Assembly: GCA_964524145.1 (NCBI GenBank) | Contig: CAZGCA010000090.1 | Span: 1-25,988, forward strand | Reading direction: 5' to 3' | DNA length: 25,988 bases | DNA from: CAZGCA01 sp964524145 | GTDB lineage: Bacteria; Hydrogenedentota; CAZGCA01 | Shown: one piece after another, positions 7,457-16,376 of the stretch | Position numbering within the stretch: the stretch's first letter is position 1 | How the letters are laid out: every line of letters begins with the position of its first letter | Program-made: the position numbers and the translations under genes | Notes under the pieces: model-generated | What the model was told of the DNA's origin: nothing | Database searches by the model: none | Seen by the model: the letters and a program-made list of their open reading frames with translations, nothing else

Positions 7457-9499
7457 TCACTCCGAATCGACAATCATAAGAACTTGCATCACATGGGCAG
7501 GCATGTTCAGAGGTGTATCTGGGTCTATCATTCGGCTTTTGCCGGTTTCAGCATCGAGCAGATGCCAATTGCCTCGTGCCGAGAGGACAAAACGAGCCGC
7601 AATATCCTGTTCTCCTTCGTTGAAAAGCAGATAGCAGTGTATACCGTTCTTTATCACGTGACGAATCCTTAGATCCGGTGTCGGCGGTGAAACCTGAACA
7701 TCGGCTGGGATCAGTCGGTCAATCGCTCGCAGCAAGTCCTGCTCGCTCTCTCCTTCTCGCCACCTAACGAGTCGGCCGGCACGATCTAACACCTGCGACA
7801 TTGGTTGTGTTTGATCAGGCGGCTCGAGTTCAAGTATCAACGCCCTGTATCGCATGCCGGCTATCTGAATACCCTCTTCAGTTACCTCCGCATCCTCCCA
7901 CAGATGCCTCGCCTCGAGATAATTGAAATCGCGCTGGTGCTGAAAACACACTTTCGCTGCTTGCCAGGGAAGATAATCATTCAACCCGAGAATTGCCAGT
8001 TCGCATACGGGCACGCAATCCGTATTCAACCAACACAGCCGGCGGGTCGCGTCCGCAAACGGCTTGAAATCATCCCACCACACATTGTTGGGCCCTACAT
8101 CCGGCGGCCGCTCGTCTATGCGTGGGCCACGTACTGAATAGTAAAAAGCATGCGGATACAACAGATTGCACCCTCGTACTATCAGCCAGTTCGCCAGCCA
8201 TTTCATCTCCTCGAACGTGAAGTTGTGGCCATACGCCCCACAGTACTCGTTCGAATTACGCCTTCGTCCTAAATGGATCATTGCGGACGAGGCACACTTG
8301 GCCTGCGTAGACTGGCTTCCCTCTAATGCGCTCGGTTTTCCCGGTTCAATGTAACGCCAGACAATGTCCTGCCCCGGTATATGGAAATGCCGCAAATGCC
8401 CGATATCATCCGGATCGGCTGGATGCCCGGTCAAAGCGGTACCATGATCCTCACACCACTGCGAGATTTGGCGATAATACGTCTCTTCCAGCCGGGCCTG
8501 CAGCGCCCGATCATAGTCCGCTCGATGTTGTTCCGCGTCCGGCTCATCCTTGTACCACAACGCGGGCAGATGCGGCGTGAAATCATAGCCGAGCCATGCA
8601 TTCACATGATCGACTATTCCCCGCGTACCAGGAACCGCACCCGGCTCCCCCCGCTTACCCAGAAACGAGGGCTCATCGGTAAATACCGCCTGGATTGTCT
8701 TGCCAAAATGATCGCCAAACTCATCATAATAACGCTGGTACACCAGCCGAATGAAACATGCCACTGATTCCGGGTTAAGAATATCGGCCAGTAGCGGCAT
8801 CTCCTCAGGGACTTCCTTCTTGTCCGGACGCCGCGGTGGGTTCTCTTCCAGGAAATGGAGGCCGCGTATCAGCGAGTATCGCGGTCGAATAGCGCGGTCC
8901 ACCACGGCAATCCGATGGCCGTTCTTCTTCCTCGATACAACCGCTACCAGATGTTGGTCATCAGACAATACCGGTTTGCCGTTACTCCCGATGCGAAATC
9001 CGCGCTTGGTGTCTCCCGGCTCAACCGTATCCAGATCGATGGCAAAAAGGCCACGCGTGCGGTACGCCGGGTTCTGCGCTACAACCTGGCCGCTTGACGA
9101 ACCACTTGGATACATCCCTTCATCATAGAGCACCACCCACATATCTTTCTTTACCGCCTGCTCGATCGTAAACCGCATGAAATGAATCATTCGATCGCTC
9201 ATCCACCCTATGCTGTGCGGCAGTCCCGCTCGCGGATGAATCACAAACCCGTACACTCCGTGGGCGCAGAAATCGTCCAACTGCCGAGCGATCTCATTCT
9301 CCGACAAGTCGTCGTTCCAGAACCAGAACGGTGCCTGTGAGAACTCCCGTGGAGGATTCGCCCAGTGTTCCAGGAAGTACTCTCGTTGTTCCCGAGTTGC
9401 GGTCTTCGCGGCCGAGCCACCCCCGCGGCTTAAGAACATCATCGGCGGCCCAGCACCTATGGCACTGATGAAACTGCGACGCGTTATCATTGGGTTCAT
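7457..9499 (-). CDS. Tat-exported GH106-like (alpha-L-rhamnosidase-type) glycoside hydrolase
   Basis: A 680-aa protein. The N-terminus has a Tat-type signal (TRRSFISAIGAG). Residues 57-93, APFWFWNDDL...EIARQLDDFCAHGVYGFVIHPRAGL, match the entry of the GH106/GH106-like catalytic barrel, as do VLYDEGMYPSGSSSGQV (about 123-139), AVFTDEPSFLG and the EYCGAYGHNFTFEEMKWLANWLIVRGCNLLYPHAFYYS segment. Family members are usually 900-1100 aa with C-terminal beta domains; this one stops after a short C-terminal domain, so the accessory domains are missing or replaced. Substrate is inferred to be a rhamnose-containing or related glycan. The RBS is weak (GGGAAC); a start at the second Met (9490) is possible. 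It converges on the PQQ gene. Confidence 0.75.
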   Translation of the reverse strand: MNPMITRRSFISAIGAGPPMMFLSRGGGSAAKTATREQREYFLEHWANPPREFSQAPFWFWNDDLSENEIARQLDDFCAHGVYGFVIHPRAGLPHSIGWMSDRMIHFMRFTIEQAVKKDMWVVLYDEGMYPSGSSSGQVVAQNPAYRTRGLFAIDLDTVEPGDTKRGFRIGSNGKPVLSDDQHLVAVVSRKKNGHRIAVVDRAIRPRYSLIRGLHFLEENPPRRPDKKEVPEEMPLLADILNPESVACFIRLVYQRYYDEFGDHFGKTIQAVFTDEPSFLGKRGEPGAVPGTRGIVDHVNAWLGYDFTPHLPALWYKDEPDAEQHRADYDRALQARLEETYYRQISQWCEDHGTALTGHPADPDDIGHLRHFHIPGQDIVWRYIEPGKPSALEGSQSTQAKCASSAMIHLGRRRNSNEYCGAYGHNFTFEEMKWLANWLIVRGCNLLYPHAFYYSVRGPRIDERPPDVGPNNVWWDDFKPFADATRRLCWLNTDCVPVCELAILGLNDYLPWQAAKVCFQHQRDFNYLEARHLWEDAEVTEEGIQIAGMRYRALILELEPPDQTQPMSQVLDRAGRLVRWREGESEQDLLRAIDRLIPADVQVSPPTPDLRIRHVIKNGIHCYLLFNEGEQDIAARFVLSARGNWHLLDAETGKSRMIDPDTPLNMPAHVMQVLMIVDSE

Positions 9500-10083
9500 A
9501 ACTCAGTTCCCATACAACTCACAAACGTTTACCCGCAAAGAGACCAGTCCATCCCGTTCAACCATATCAGCCAGACGTGTGAGTTTCAAGCCAACCTTCT
9601 GGGTTTGCCAGGTACTTTCTTAGCGAGACAGGAGAACCGCCATGTGAGAATCGTATCACGCCGTCGAGAAAAGGGACAGGAGGAAATTGGCGCCGTTCTT
9701 GGTCCGGCATGGTCAGGGAGAAGGGAACTTACAGTCGAATGGAGGCAGCGCAACGTTATGCCGCGGCTGACCGCTTCCTCTGAAACACTACAGGTCCGAT
9801 CTACGTCCACTACAGAACCTCCTTGAGCGAATCGAATATGCGTTATCGCCCAATACCACTGTAGCACGAAACTCACCTGGAGAAAAGTATCCACATAAGG
9901 CCAATGGCATTGAGGCAGGAATGCGCGGATAGGGAGGGCGAACGGACTCGTGAGCCGTTCTAGGTGTCATGCGTTGGTTTCGGCTCGCGGGTACGCGCGC
10001 CCGGCTGTGTTCACCCACATTGCCTTCGCGAAGGATGACGCGTTACCCTTCGCTTTCCCTCAGGATGACGGTCTGACTGTGGT
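9500..10083. other. 584-bp region without recognisable gene
   Basis: It lies between two minus-strand genes. A weak open frame on the minus strand (9586-9894) has no coding character or domain. Near the right end, 10022-10070, GGATGACG occurs twice in a short GC-rich context (AAGGATGACG, CAGGATGACG), like the small intergenic repeats seen in many environmental genomes. The promoter of the GH106-like gene should be here, but no convincing boxes were found. Confidence 0.5.
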
Positions 10084-11763
10084 TCATAACATCTGAAACG
10101 TCAGCGTGTGTTCAAAGGGTGTGTAGCCGGTTAAGTAAACGCTTGGGCCCGGCAGCTTGGTGTGGGCGCCTCGAACCTGGGGGTACGCGTGTTCGCACCG
10201 TCCGGGACCAAAGCGAATGAGATCGGACCCCATGCGATACTCGGCTAACCCGTCTTTCAGCAGAAATGCGTCGTCCACATGCGGTGCAGGAACGACGCCC
10301 GTCAGTTTGCCTCCCTCTCGAAGGTTAATCTCGAGGGCCAGCGGGACGTTATCGGTTCCATGGGCGCGGACGGTAATCTCGAAGCCTTGGTCCGTCTCGC
10401 GGATGTACCCCTCGTAGGCCAGGCGGCAGATTTCGGTCCTCTGGCGGAATGTCTTGAGGCGGGTCCATGCGCTGGGTTCGATGGGCAGTGATTTTGGGTC
10501 GGTGAGGGGTTGGTAGTAGCAGGCCTGCATCTTCTGCCGGAAGCGGTACCCGTCTTTCTCTCGCTTGAAGGTGGTGGGAACGAACTGCCCTTTGCCGAAG
10601 AAGGCCGTGGCGAATCGAACGGCATTGATAACGGCTTCACCGCGGCGCATGGCTATCCAGCGGCTGTTCTTCTCGTGCATGATGGTGACGCTGGTTTTGC
10701 CGCGCCGAATGCGGGTGATGCCGGAGAGGGGATAGACCTTCTCGTAGTCCTCCGGGATGGGCGTCGCCGCAGACAGGTCTTGTTGCAGCTCTGGGTACGC
10801 CATCAGCCTGGCTAACTGGATGCTCTCCGGTTCAAGCGGCTCGAGCATGGAAGCATACAGGCCGTTCCCATCTCGAATGGCCATGTAGCGGAGCGCAAAC
10901 CAATAGCCCCGCATCGTTCGCCGAGTGTTCGAGTCCTGGCGATTGGAGATCTCCGTTACGATTTCGCCGTTGGAGTGCAGCAGGTATGCCATGGCATCCA
11001 GATTCTTCCGGACCGGGTCGAGGAGTTCGGGACGTTTCAATAGATGGGCCATGGTAACGAAGGCATTGTCGATGACGGCGTTGTAACTCCCCGTGCTGCG
11101 CTCGATGAACTGCCCTTCTGCGTCGATGTCGATACCTTCCGCCAGCCATTGATCAAGCCGTTTCAGGTACCGCCTGTCGGGAAACAGGTCGTGAATCTGC
11201 GCAAGCGCCGCGCATACCACCCAACGGTGGTTAGGCGTGTGAATGCCTCCCCTGGCCATTGCCCGGCCTGCCCGGCGAAGAAACCCTTTCATCTGGGACA
11301 GCAGGTCCTTGTGCCCACTCATCTGGGCAAGTTTCGCGGCTAAAGCGACGTTGTGGACCACAAAACCGGTATCAGGAGGTGAATTGAAGTTTGTGGTGAT
11401 GAGGTCGATGTTCCCTTCATCGTTTTGGGATCGCACCAGGAAGCCGATCGCCAGTTTCATTCGTTCGTAGATATCGCTACTCGAATGAAATACGGACTGG
11501 GGATGGAAGAAGGCCGCGGCGCAATCTTGCAGTATCCGTGCCGCCGACCCGCAATGGTATAAACCCCACATGTCAGGGCTGACCCCGCACCATGGGCTCT
11601 GCGGGTCCGTGACCTGAGTATCGATGATATGTTTCAGCTTCTCGTCATGGTTTTGAACGATCGCCGGAACTATTCCAGTGTCGGCCCACGCGAGAAACGA
11701 CGTGGATGCAACCGACGTTATCCCTAAAACCATGGCCTCACGACGGTTTATCTTCAGCGTCAT
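10084..11763 (-). CDS. Tat-exported protein, putative (alpha/alpha)-toroid polysaccharide lyase or hydrolase
   Basis: A 559-aa protein I do not recognise with certainty. The N-terminus NRREAMVLGITSVASTSFLAWA is a Tat-like signal. Residues about 40-330 are rich in amphipathic helices in repeating pairs (IYERMKLAIGFLVRSQNDEGNID, GFVVHNVALAAKLAQ, NAVIDNAFVTMAHLLKR), as in alpha/alpha-toroid enzymes. The C-terminal part from about 350 on is rich in short beta strands (GITRIRRGKTSVTIMHEKNSRW, GFEITVRAHGTDNVPLALEINL), like the beta-sandwich of heparinase II/III- or alginate-lyase-type proteins. The domain order therefore fits a polysaccharide lyase or a related glycan-binding enzyme; no catalytic residues can be named. 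The RBS AAGGAG is 8 nt before ATG. It belongs with the GH106-like gene downstream, 584 bp away. Confidence 0.55.
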   Translation of the reverse strand: MTLKINRREAMVLGITSVASTSFLAWADTGIVPAIVQNHDEKLKHIIDTQVTDPQSPWCGVSPDMWGLYHCGSAARILQDCAAAFFHPQSVFHSSSDIYERMKLAIGFLVRSQNDEGNIDLITTNFNSPPDTGFVVHNVALAAKLAQMSGHKDLLSQMKGFLRRAGRAMARGGIHTPNHRWVVCAALAQIHDLFPDRRYLKRLDQWLAEGIDIDAEGQFIERSTGSYNAVIDNAFVTMAHLLKRPELLDPVRKNLDAMAYLLHSNGEIVTEISNRQDSNTRRTMRGYWFALRYMAIRDGNGLYASMLEPLEPESIQLARLMAYPELQQDLSAATPIPEDYEKVYPLSGITRIRRGKTSVTIMHEKNSRWIAMRRGEAVINAVRFATAFFGKGQFVPTTFKREKDGYRFRQKMQACYYQPLTDPKSLPIEPSAWTRLKTFRQRTEICRLAYEGYIRETDQGFEITVRAHGTDNVPLALEINLREGGKLTGVVPAPHVDDAFLLKDGLAEYRMGSDLIRFGPGRCEHAYPQVRGAHTKLPGPSVYLTGYTPFEHTLTFQML

Positions 11764-12520
11764 CGCAGTTGCTCCTTGACCAGTATGTTGAGTTCTTTAC
11801 CGTATAGACTTTCCCGCGACGAGTGCGGGCTGATTTCCGTTGATTCTAGTCCGCTTCACTGATGATGTCAACAGTGTGCGCTTCGGAACATTTGTGACAG
11901 ATTGGAGCCGGTGTCATGGTGCAGATTAGGCCTCTTTCAACTGCCCGGGTTGAGAGTTTTGCGTTGTGCCAACGTCCGCCACACAAGCCTCCTTGTTTGT
12001 TGCTTCTAGCTTGAATGGCTGTGCAGGACTCAGAGCGACTGTCTGGCTGTGCTCGACGCCCTGCTCGCAATCAATGCCGCCCTGGGTATCGAGATATAGA
12101 GCGGCAACGCGAAGGCTCCAACTTTCACCCAAAGCGCCTCATCTTGTGGGCCAGAAGCCTATCCTGATCCGGATAATAGTGAGAGCATAACCTACCCAAA
12201 ACGCCCCGATTTCCGGATACTTTTTGGGCTTGATGACCACTTACGAAATGCCTGCTCTCGCATTGAAGAATCATAATCGTCTAAGCGACAATAGGTTGTG
12301 ACGCCAGGCCAATGCTTGACAGTCGCACATATGGAGGCATCCGAACCTAAATCGATAGTATTTCGGAGAAAGCCGATGTGACGTATCGCACTGTGCATAC
12401 ATGCATTATGCGATCCCCTTGCATTGTCTAGTTCTCTGTGATATGCTTCTTTATGAATTCTGAGGCACTTAATGAGCACTTACGTTTGAATGTCGTTTGT
12501 AGCTCTGTGAGGTGCCACAA
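11764..12520. other. Gene-poor, lower-GC region bordering an integrase remnant
   Basis: About 750 bp with no convincing gene. Short minus-strand open frames at 11926-12132 and 12192-12479 have no start signals or known domains. The segment 12190-12520 is visibly richer in A/T than its surroundings. No tRNA gene or attachment-site repeat was found. It ends in the integrase fragment, so it may be degraded foreign DNA (inference). Confidence 0.5.
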
Positions 12521-12613
12521 ATGAACGCGAAGATCACCTACCGACTTATCAAATCTCTAACGCCGAAGGAGAAGCCTTACGAGGTGACCGGTGCGGATGT
12601 GCCGGGCACGCGA
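12521..12613 (+). pseudogene. Truncated N-terminus of a tyrosine recombinase/integrase
   Basis: The frame reads MNAKITYRLIKSLTPKEKPYEVTGADVPGTRL, closely resembling the Arm-DNA-binding (DUF4102-like) start of phage-type tyrosine integrases, which typically run KITKRxVDxLKPxEKxYEVxDxxLxGFxLRV. The match ends at about residue 30, exactly where the 3' end of the enzyme I gene begins on the other strand; the frame then continues antisense to that gene to 12697. All catalytic parts are missing. It has no good RBS. This looks like the stump of an integrated element whose rest was deleted or lost by rearrangement. Identification rests on pattern memory over only about 30 residues. Confidence 0.6.
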
Positions 12614-14326
12614 CTAACTGAAAGCTTGATCACTCGTCAGGCTTCCGATAACCGTGTTCGAAACGGCGGCTCGAACTTGTTCTGCTGCACTCGGTGAGAC
12701 GCTAAAGGATCGATATCCCAGCCTGAGCAGTTCCGAAACCAGATTCGGGCGTGAAGCAATCTCTCCGCAGACAGTCACGTCCTCCGCACGTCCCATTTCC
12801 GTAGCTTTCCCGATTATAAACCGCAAGAGCCAAAGGAACGCGCCATTCTTGACATCATTATACTGGAGCACATCTTCATTGTCGCGGTCAGCAGCCATGA
12901 AGTATTGAAGGAGGTCATTAGTTCCTATGCTGACGAAATGCACCTCTGAGAGAATCTCTCGCACGGCAATGGCCGCTGCCGGAATCTCGACCATAGCACC
13001 CGACATGACGTTCTCGGAAAACAGCAAGCCTTGCGTGCGAAGTTCCTCTTTCGCGCTCTGAACGAGACGTCTCGTCTCTCTTATATCGTCCACCGTGGTG
13101 ACCATAGGAAACAACATACCCACGACCCCACCTTCGGCAGCCCGAAGGATGGCGCGTATCTGCGTGCGGAGCTCCTCGGGGTTGCGCAAGAGGTGGCGAC
13201 GTATACCTCGGACACCCAAGGCAGGATTTTGGCCTGTGCACCGGTGGAGAGACGTCCCCTGCTTGTCGCCACCAATGTCAAACGTGCGTATCACCACGCG
13301 CCTTCCCTCAGAGGCATTGATGACCTTACGGTAGATGCTGTATTGCTCTTCTTCATCCGGAAAACGGCCGCTCGTCAGCACAAAGAACTCAGTCCGGAAT
13401 AAGCCGATCCCTTCGAGACCCTTCTGAAACGCCATGCCGACCTGATCCGGATTTTCTATGTTAGCTAGTAGTCGAACGCGGGTACCATCCCTTGTAACGC
13501 TTACCGTTGGAGGCGGCGCCGGTCCAGGAAGTTTCAGCTTCTTCTGGAGCACAATATACTTCTCGAGCACCGTCTCCCGCGGCCGGAAGACAACCAGGCC
13601 GTTCGTTGCATCGACGACCACCTGGTCACCATCAGATGCAGTCCCTCTAAGTCCATGGACATCACCTACAGCGGGAATCCCGAATCCTTTCAGGAGGATT
13701 GCCCCGTGGGCGGACAAAGCCCGGCTTTCGGTTGCAAAACCAGCTGCGCCGGAACGTTGCGCTCGCATGACGGCGGAAGGGTAGAGGTGGCCGCAAATCA
13801 GTACCGGCGATTCTCGAAGGCTCGGCACAGGGGCCCGGTGCGTTTCGCCTTTTCGAGACAGGGCCGCCAGGACACTGTCAACCATGTCCCGAACGTCTTC
13901 GGCTAGCGCTTGGAAGTACGGATCCCTCATTGCCTCGAATCGCCTAATCTGTTGTTCTCCCTGTTCCTCCAGGGCCCACTCAGCGTTCTTGTGGCCCGTC
14001 TCAATCAGCCTGCGGACACCGTCATGGAACTCCTCATCGGCGAGCATTGCCTTGTGCGCTCTGAGAATGACCCCGGCGTCATGGAACGTAACGCCGTGAA
14101 CCGACTCCACGTGTTCGCGTAGCTGTTTGCCGACAGCCTCCACGGCACGGGTGTAGCGCTGCTGCTCGGCCAACACGTGATCGGGCTCTATTGCCTCCCT
14201 TACGACGAACATCTCGGGGTCCAGCACATGGGCACGCCCGATGCCAACGCCAGGGCAAATGGTCACGCCTTCTAAGGTGATCTCGCCACCGTTATCAGCA
14301 TCTGTTGCTTTGACATCAGCCGCCAT
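12614..14326 (-). CDS. ptsI: Phosphoenolpyruvate-protein phosphotransferase (PTS enzyme I)
   Basis: A 570-aa cytoplasmic enzyme that takes phosphate from PEP and passes it to HPr. The full set of C-terminal motifs is present: GLFRTEFF, VVIRTFDIGGDKQ, NPALGVRGIRRHL, MLFPMVTTVDDIRE, AMVEIPAAAI, VHFVSIGTNDLLQYFMAADRDNE and VTVCGEIAS with the catalytic Cys. The phospho-histidine segment reads ALSAHGAILLKGFGIPAV (His207) instead of the usual GGxTSHxAIxARxxGIPAV: the His is retained but the surrounding residues differ. Length is normal for enzyme I; there is no GAF domain, so it is not the nitrogen-type PtsP. The RBS (GAAGGAG) overlaps the stop codon of the upstream transporter gene. No HPr or EII gene is in the window. 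Confidence 0.9.
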   Translation of the reverse strand: MAADVKATDADNGGEITLEGVTICPGVGIGRAHVLDPEMFVVREAIEPDHVLAEQQRYTRAVEAVGKQLREHVESVHGVTFHDAGVILRAHKAMLADEEFHDGVRRLIETGHKNAEWALEEQGEQQIRRFEAMRDPYFQALAEDVRDMVDSVLAALSRKGETHRAPVPSLRESPVLICGHLYPSAVMRAQRSGAAGFATESRALSAHGAILLKGFGIPAVGDVHGLRGTASDGDQVVVDATNGLVVFRPRETVLEKYIVLQKKLKLPGPAPPPTVSVTRDGTRVRLLANIENPDQVGMAFQKGLEGIGLFRTEFFVLTSGRFPDEEEQYSIYRKVINASEGRRVVIRTFDIGGDKQGTSLHRCTGQNPALGVRGIRRHLLRNPEELRTQIRAILRAAEGGVVGMLFPMVTTVDDIRETRRLVQSAKEELRTQGLLFSENVMSGAMVEIPAAAIAVREILSEVHFVSIGTNDLLQYFMAADRDNEDVLQYNDVKNGAFLWLLRFIIGKATEMGRAEDVTVCGEIASRPNLVSELLRLGYRSFSVSPSAAEQVRAAVSNTVIGSLTSDQAFS

Positions 14327-14338
14327 ACGTACGCTCCT

Positions 14339-15367
14339 TCAATAGCCCAGGGCCATCGCAGCAGCCCCCACTACAAACCCCAGCAGCAGGTTTACCGCTT
14401 TGATGCGCAACGATTCCCGTCTTGAATGGGCCAGCATCGGCAACATCCCGTGGCCGTCCTGAACGATGGAGTTGGCCAAGAGAATGCTGAAGGGGGCGGC
14501 TCCCTGTGCGTAAAGAGTCACAAAGACCAAGTGAGGTCCGGATTCTGGGATCACGCCAATCAAGCACGCGATCACTAGAACGAACCACCTGCCTTCCCAC
14601 ATGACGTGCTCCAGGTGCAAACGCTCGGTGAGCACGTACATAGCGATCAGAGCAGCGAACGTCCACAAGAACACCCTGGGCATGTGCTCCTGAGCTACAT
14701 GTCGCCAAAGATGTTCCTCGAGGAAATGATCGGGGACCGTGCTCACGATAAAAAGAGCAACCCCGCAAGTAAAAAGTAGCGTCACGCGTATCCAGTTCCA
14801 CGCAGTAGGTCCTATTTGCCCGCCGACCAGAGCAACGAGAAACACGAACAACCCAGTGGCTAGGATTCCTCTGGCCGGGGTACACTCCTTCCACTGAAGG
14901 AGAATCTGATCCCGTGGAAAGCAATTGCACGCCGCTTCCTCGTGGAGTTGAAACGCGTCTGAACGCACCGACTGCTGAGTTCTGGATTCGCCCCAGATCG
15001 AGTCGGTCAAAGCGCCCGCGGCGAAACCTAAGACGCCCAGAAGGCCAAAAAGGAAAAGCGCCTCCCTCGGGATCATCACCAGCATGACAAAGGCCTCATC
15101 GCCGCTTGTTGCTACCATCGCCGCGACCACGGCACCGAGGCTCAGCGAGCCATGGGAATACATGGCCACTACGGCAAAAGCTCCCAGACAACCCGGGGTC
15201 GCGCCCAATAGCACCGCCAAGAGATACTGGCTCCCTCTGTGACCACGCAGTCGTTCTTCCCATGACCCTCGAGTTAAAACGTTGATATACTCAATTAGCA
15301 GCATCATCACAAAGACAAAGCTGGCAATCATCACTGCGTTCTTGAATACTTCAAACACGTCAACCAT
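14339..15367 (-). CDS. Putative 10-TM metal/manganese exporter (PF11449-type)
   Basis: A 342-aa polytopic membrane protein with about ten hydrophobic segments. The hallmark region GATPGCLGAFAVVAMYSHGSLSLGAVVAAMVATSGDEAFVML (first half) is echoed in the second half by GVIPESGPHLVFVTLYAQGAAPFSILLANSIVQDGHGMLPML, an internal duplication typical of this putative 10-TM heavy-metal or manganese transporter family. The middle contains a soluble loop (about 115-160) with Cys-rich EEAACNCF. Its function in any organism is poorly defined; export of a divalent metal is the usual annotation. The gene is followed after 12 bp by enzyme I and is preceded by the PagL-like gene, all in one direction. The RBS is moderate (GAGG). 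Confidence 0.8.
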   Translation of the reverse strand: MVDVFEVFKNAVMIASFVFVMMLLIEYINVLTRGSWEERLRGHRGSQYLLAVLLGATPGCLGAFAVVAMYSHGSLSLGAVVAAMVATSGDEAFVMLVMIPREALFLFGLLGVLGFAAGALTDSIWGESRTQQSVRSDAFQLHEEAACNCFPRDQILLQWKECTPARGILATGLFVFLVALVGGQIGPTAWNWIRVTLLFTCGVALFIVSTVPDHFLEEHLWRHVAQEHMPRVFLWTFAALIAMYVLTERLHLEHVMWEGRWFVLVIACLIGVIPESGPHLVFVTLYAQGAAPFSILLANSIVQDGHGMLPMLAHSRRESLRIKAVNLLLGFVVGAAAMALGY

Positions 15368-15489
15368 GACTCATGCCTCTTCCGTCCTTACTGTGATGGC
15401 ACATCGCAATCGTAGCGGAACCAAGTCTGCGAGAGCAATTGAGGATACCACGCTCTGTCAAGCCACAGTGTCACTCAATCCAATAGGCG

Positions 15490-16140
15490 CTAGAAATGCA
15501 GAACGCACCCGAGACGGGGGCCATAAACCTCCATGCCAGGGTTGTGGCTGGCCAGACCGGCGTTTGACGCGTGCTCGAAGAACCCTTCGATTCGCAGCGA
15601 GACGCTAGGTTTGATGTGGTAATCCAGTCCCGCCCGGAGTTGATTGCTGAAGGTGAACTCCGAATACAACTCATCCGTTCTGCAGTTCGACCAAAGCAGG
15701 CCAACGCCGCCTTCCACAAACGGCACGATCTTTTCGTCCGAACCAAATTCATACCTCAGCAGCGGCATCAGCCGCAACTCGGCATTGACCGATTCGTCCT
15801 CGAGCAGTTGAACCGACGGCTCCAGAACGAACAGGAGTCGCCCGGCAAGCGGCCCGCCTTTCTCAACTTGGAGAAGTCTGCGGCTGCATCGCGGGGCGAT
15901 ACTGAGAACGTTGTAATCGCAGTCTCCTGTCTCGCGAGCATACTGCACTTGCACGGACCAATCCCATGTGCCTTTATCGGAAGCGTTTTCCGAGGAGGCG
16001 GATGCCTCCGATGAGGGACCGGTGCCCTTCCCGACTGCGCTGCTCGTCGAGAGTTCCGCAGCGTGAAGCGGCGAGACCGCCGTCCCCAAGAAGCACACGA
16101 CTAACGCGATGCTGAGTAAGATAATCTGGTATCGCAACAT
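15490..16140 (-). CDS. PagL-like acyloxyacyl hydrolase / lipid A 3-O-deacylase
   Basis: A 216-aa outer-membrane beta-barrel protein. Residues 1-30 are a signal peptide (IILLSIALVVCFLGTAVSPLHA). The barrel shows alternating strands (WSVQVQYARE, GRLLFVLEPSVQLL, ELRLMPLLRYEFG, IVPFVEGGVGLLW). The catalytic region FFEHASNAGLASHNPGMEVYG has His190, Ser192 and Glu204; the spacing H+2=S, S+12=E equals that of the PagL triad of Pseudomonas, so the active site looks intact. The enzyme would remove the 3-O-linked acyl chain from lipid A, which implies a lipopolysaccharide outer membrane. The start at 16140 has a strong RBS (TTGGAGGGC). The insert SSSENASDKG after the signal peptide is low-complexity. 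Confidence 0.85.
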   Translation of the reverse strand: MLRYQIILLSIALVVCFLGTAVSPLHAAELSTSSAVGKGTGPSSEASASSENASDKGTWDWSVQVQYARETGDCDYNVLSIAPRCSRRLLQVEKGGPLAGRLLFVLEPSVQLLEDESVNAELRLMPLLRYEFGSDEKIVPFVEGGVGLLWSNCRTDELYSEFTFSNQLRAGLDYHIKPSVSLRIEGFFEHASNAGLASHNPGMEVYGPRLGCVLHF

Positions 16141-16201
16141 CTCGTGCCCTCCAAGAACTCCACCAAGAAACCAACCTCGATACCGCCCGTTGATGCCTGC
16201 A

Positions 16202-16235
16202 CCAGACGAAAATGACCGCACACTGCATCGTCTGG
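16202..16235. promoter_or_regulatory. 8-bp inverted repeat upstream of the PagL-like gene
   Basis: CCAGACGA (16202-16209) and TCGTCTGG (16228-16235) are perfect reverse complements with an 18-nt spacer, about 60 bp upstream of the PagL-like start in a 236-bp intergenic gap. It could be an operator or a leader hairpin; nothing in the sequence decides between these. Confidence 0.35.
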
Positions 16236-16376
16236 GAAATGCCGACTTACATGTCACACGACCAGAATGTCCTTCCGGCCCACCACTAAGCCAAAACCCG
16301 CTGCCATGTCTCAGGCCCGACTTTGATCTGCAACAATTGCTGGCTCCGCGTGCAAAGTGACGCTGTTTGTCACCCG

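Noticed and set aside
9586..9894. 102-codon minus-strand frame upstream of the GH106-like gene
   Set aside because: Lacks coding character and start signals; reads as intergenic.
12192..12479. 95-codon minus-strand frame in the gene-poor region
   Set aside because: No RBS, no similarity recognised, unusual composition; kept as non-coding.
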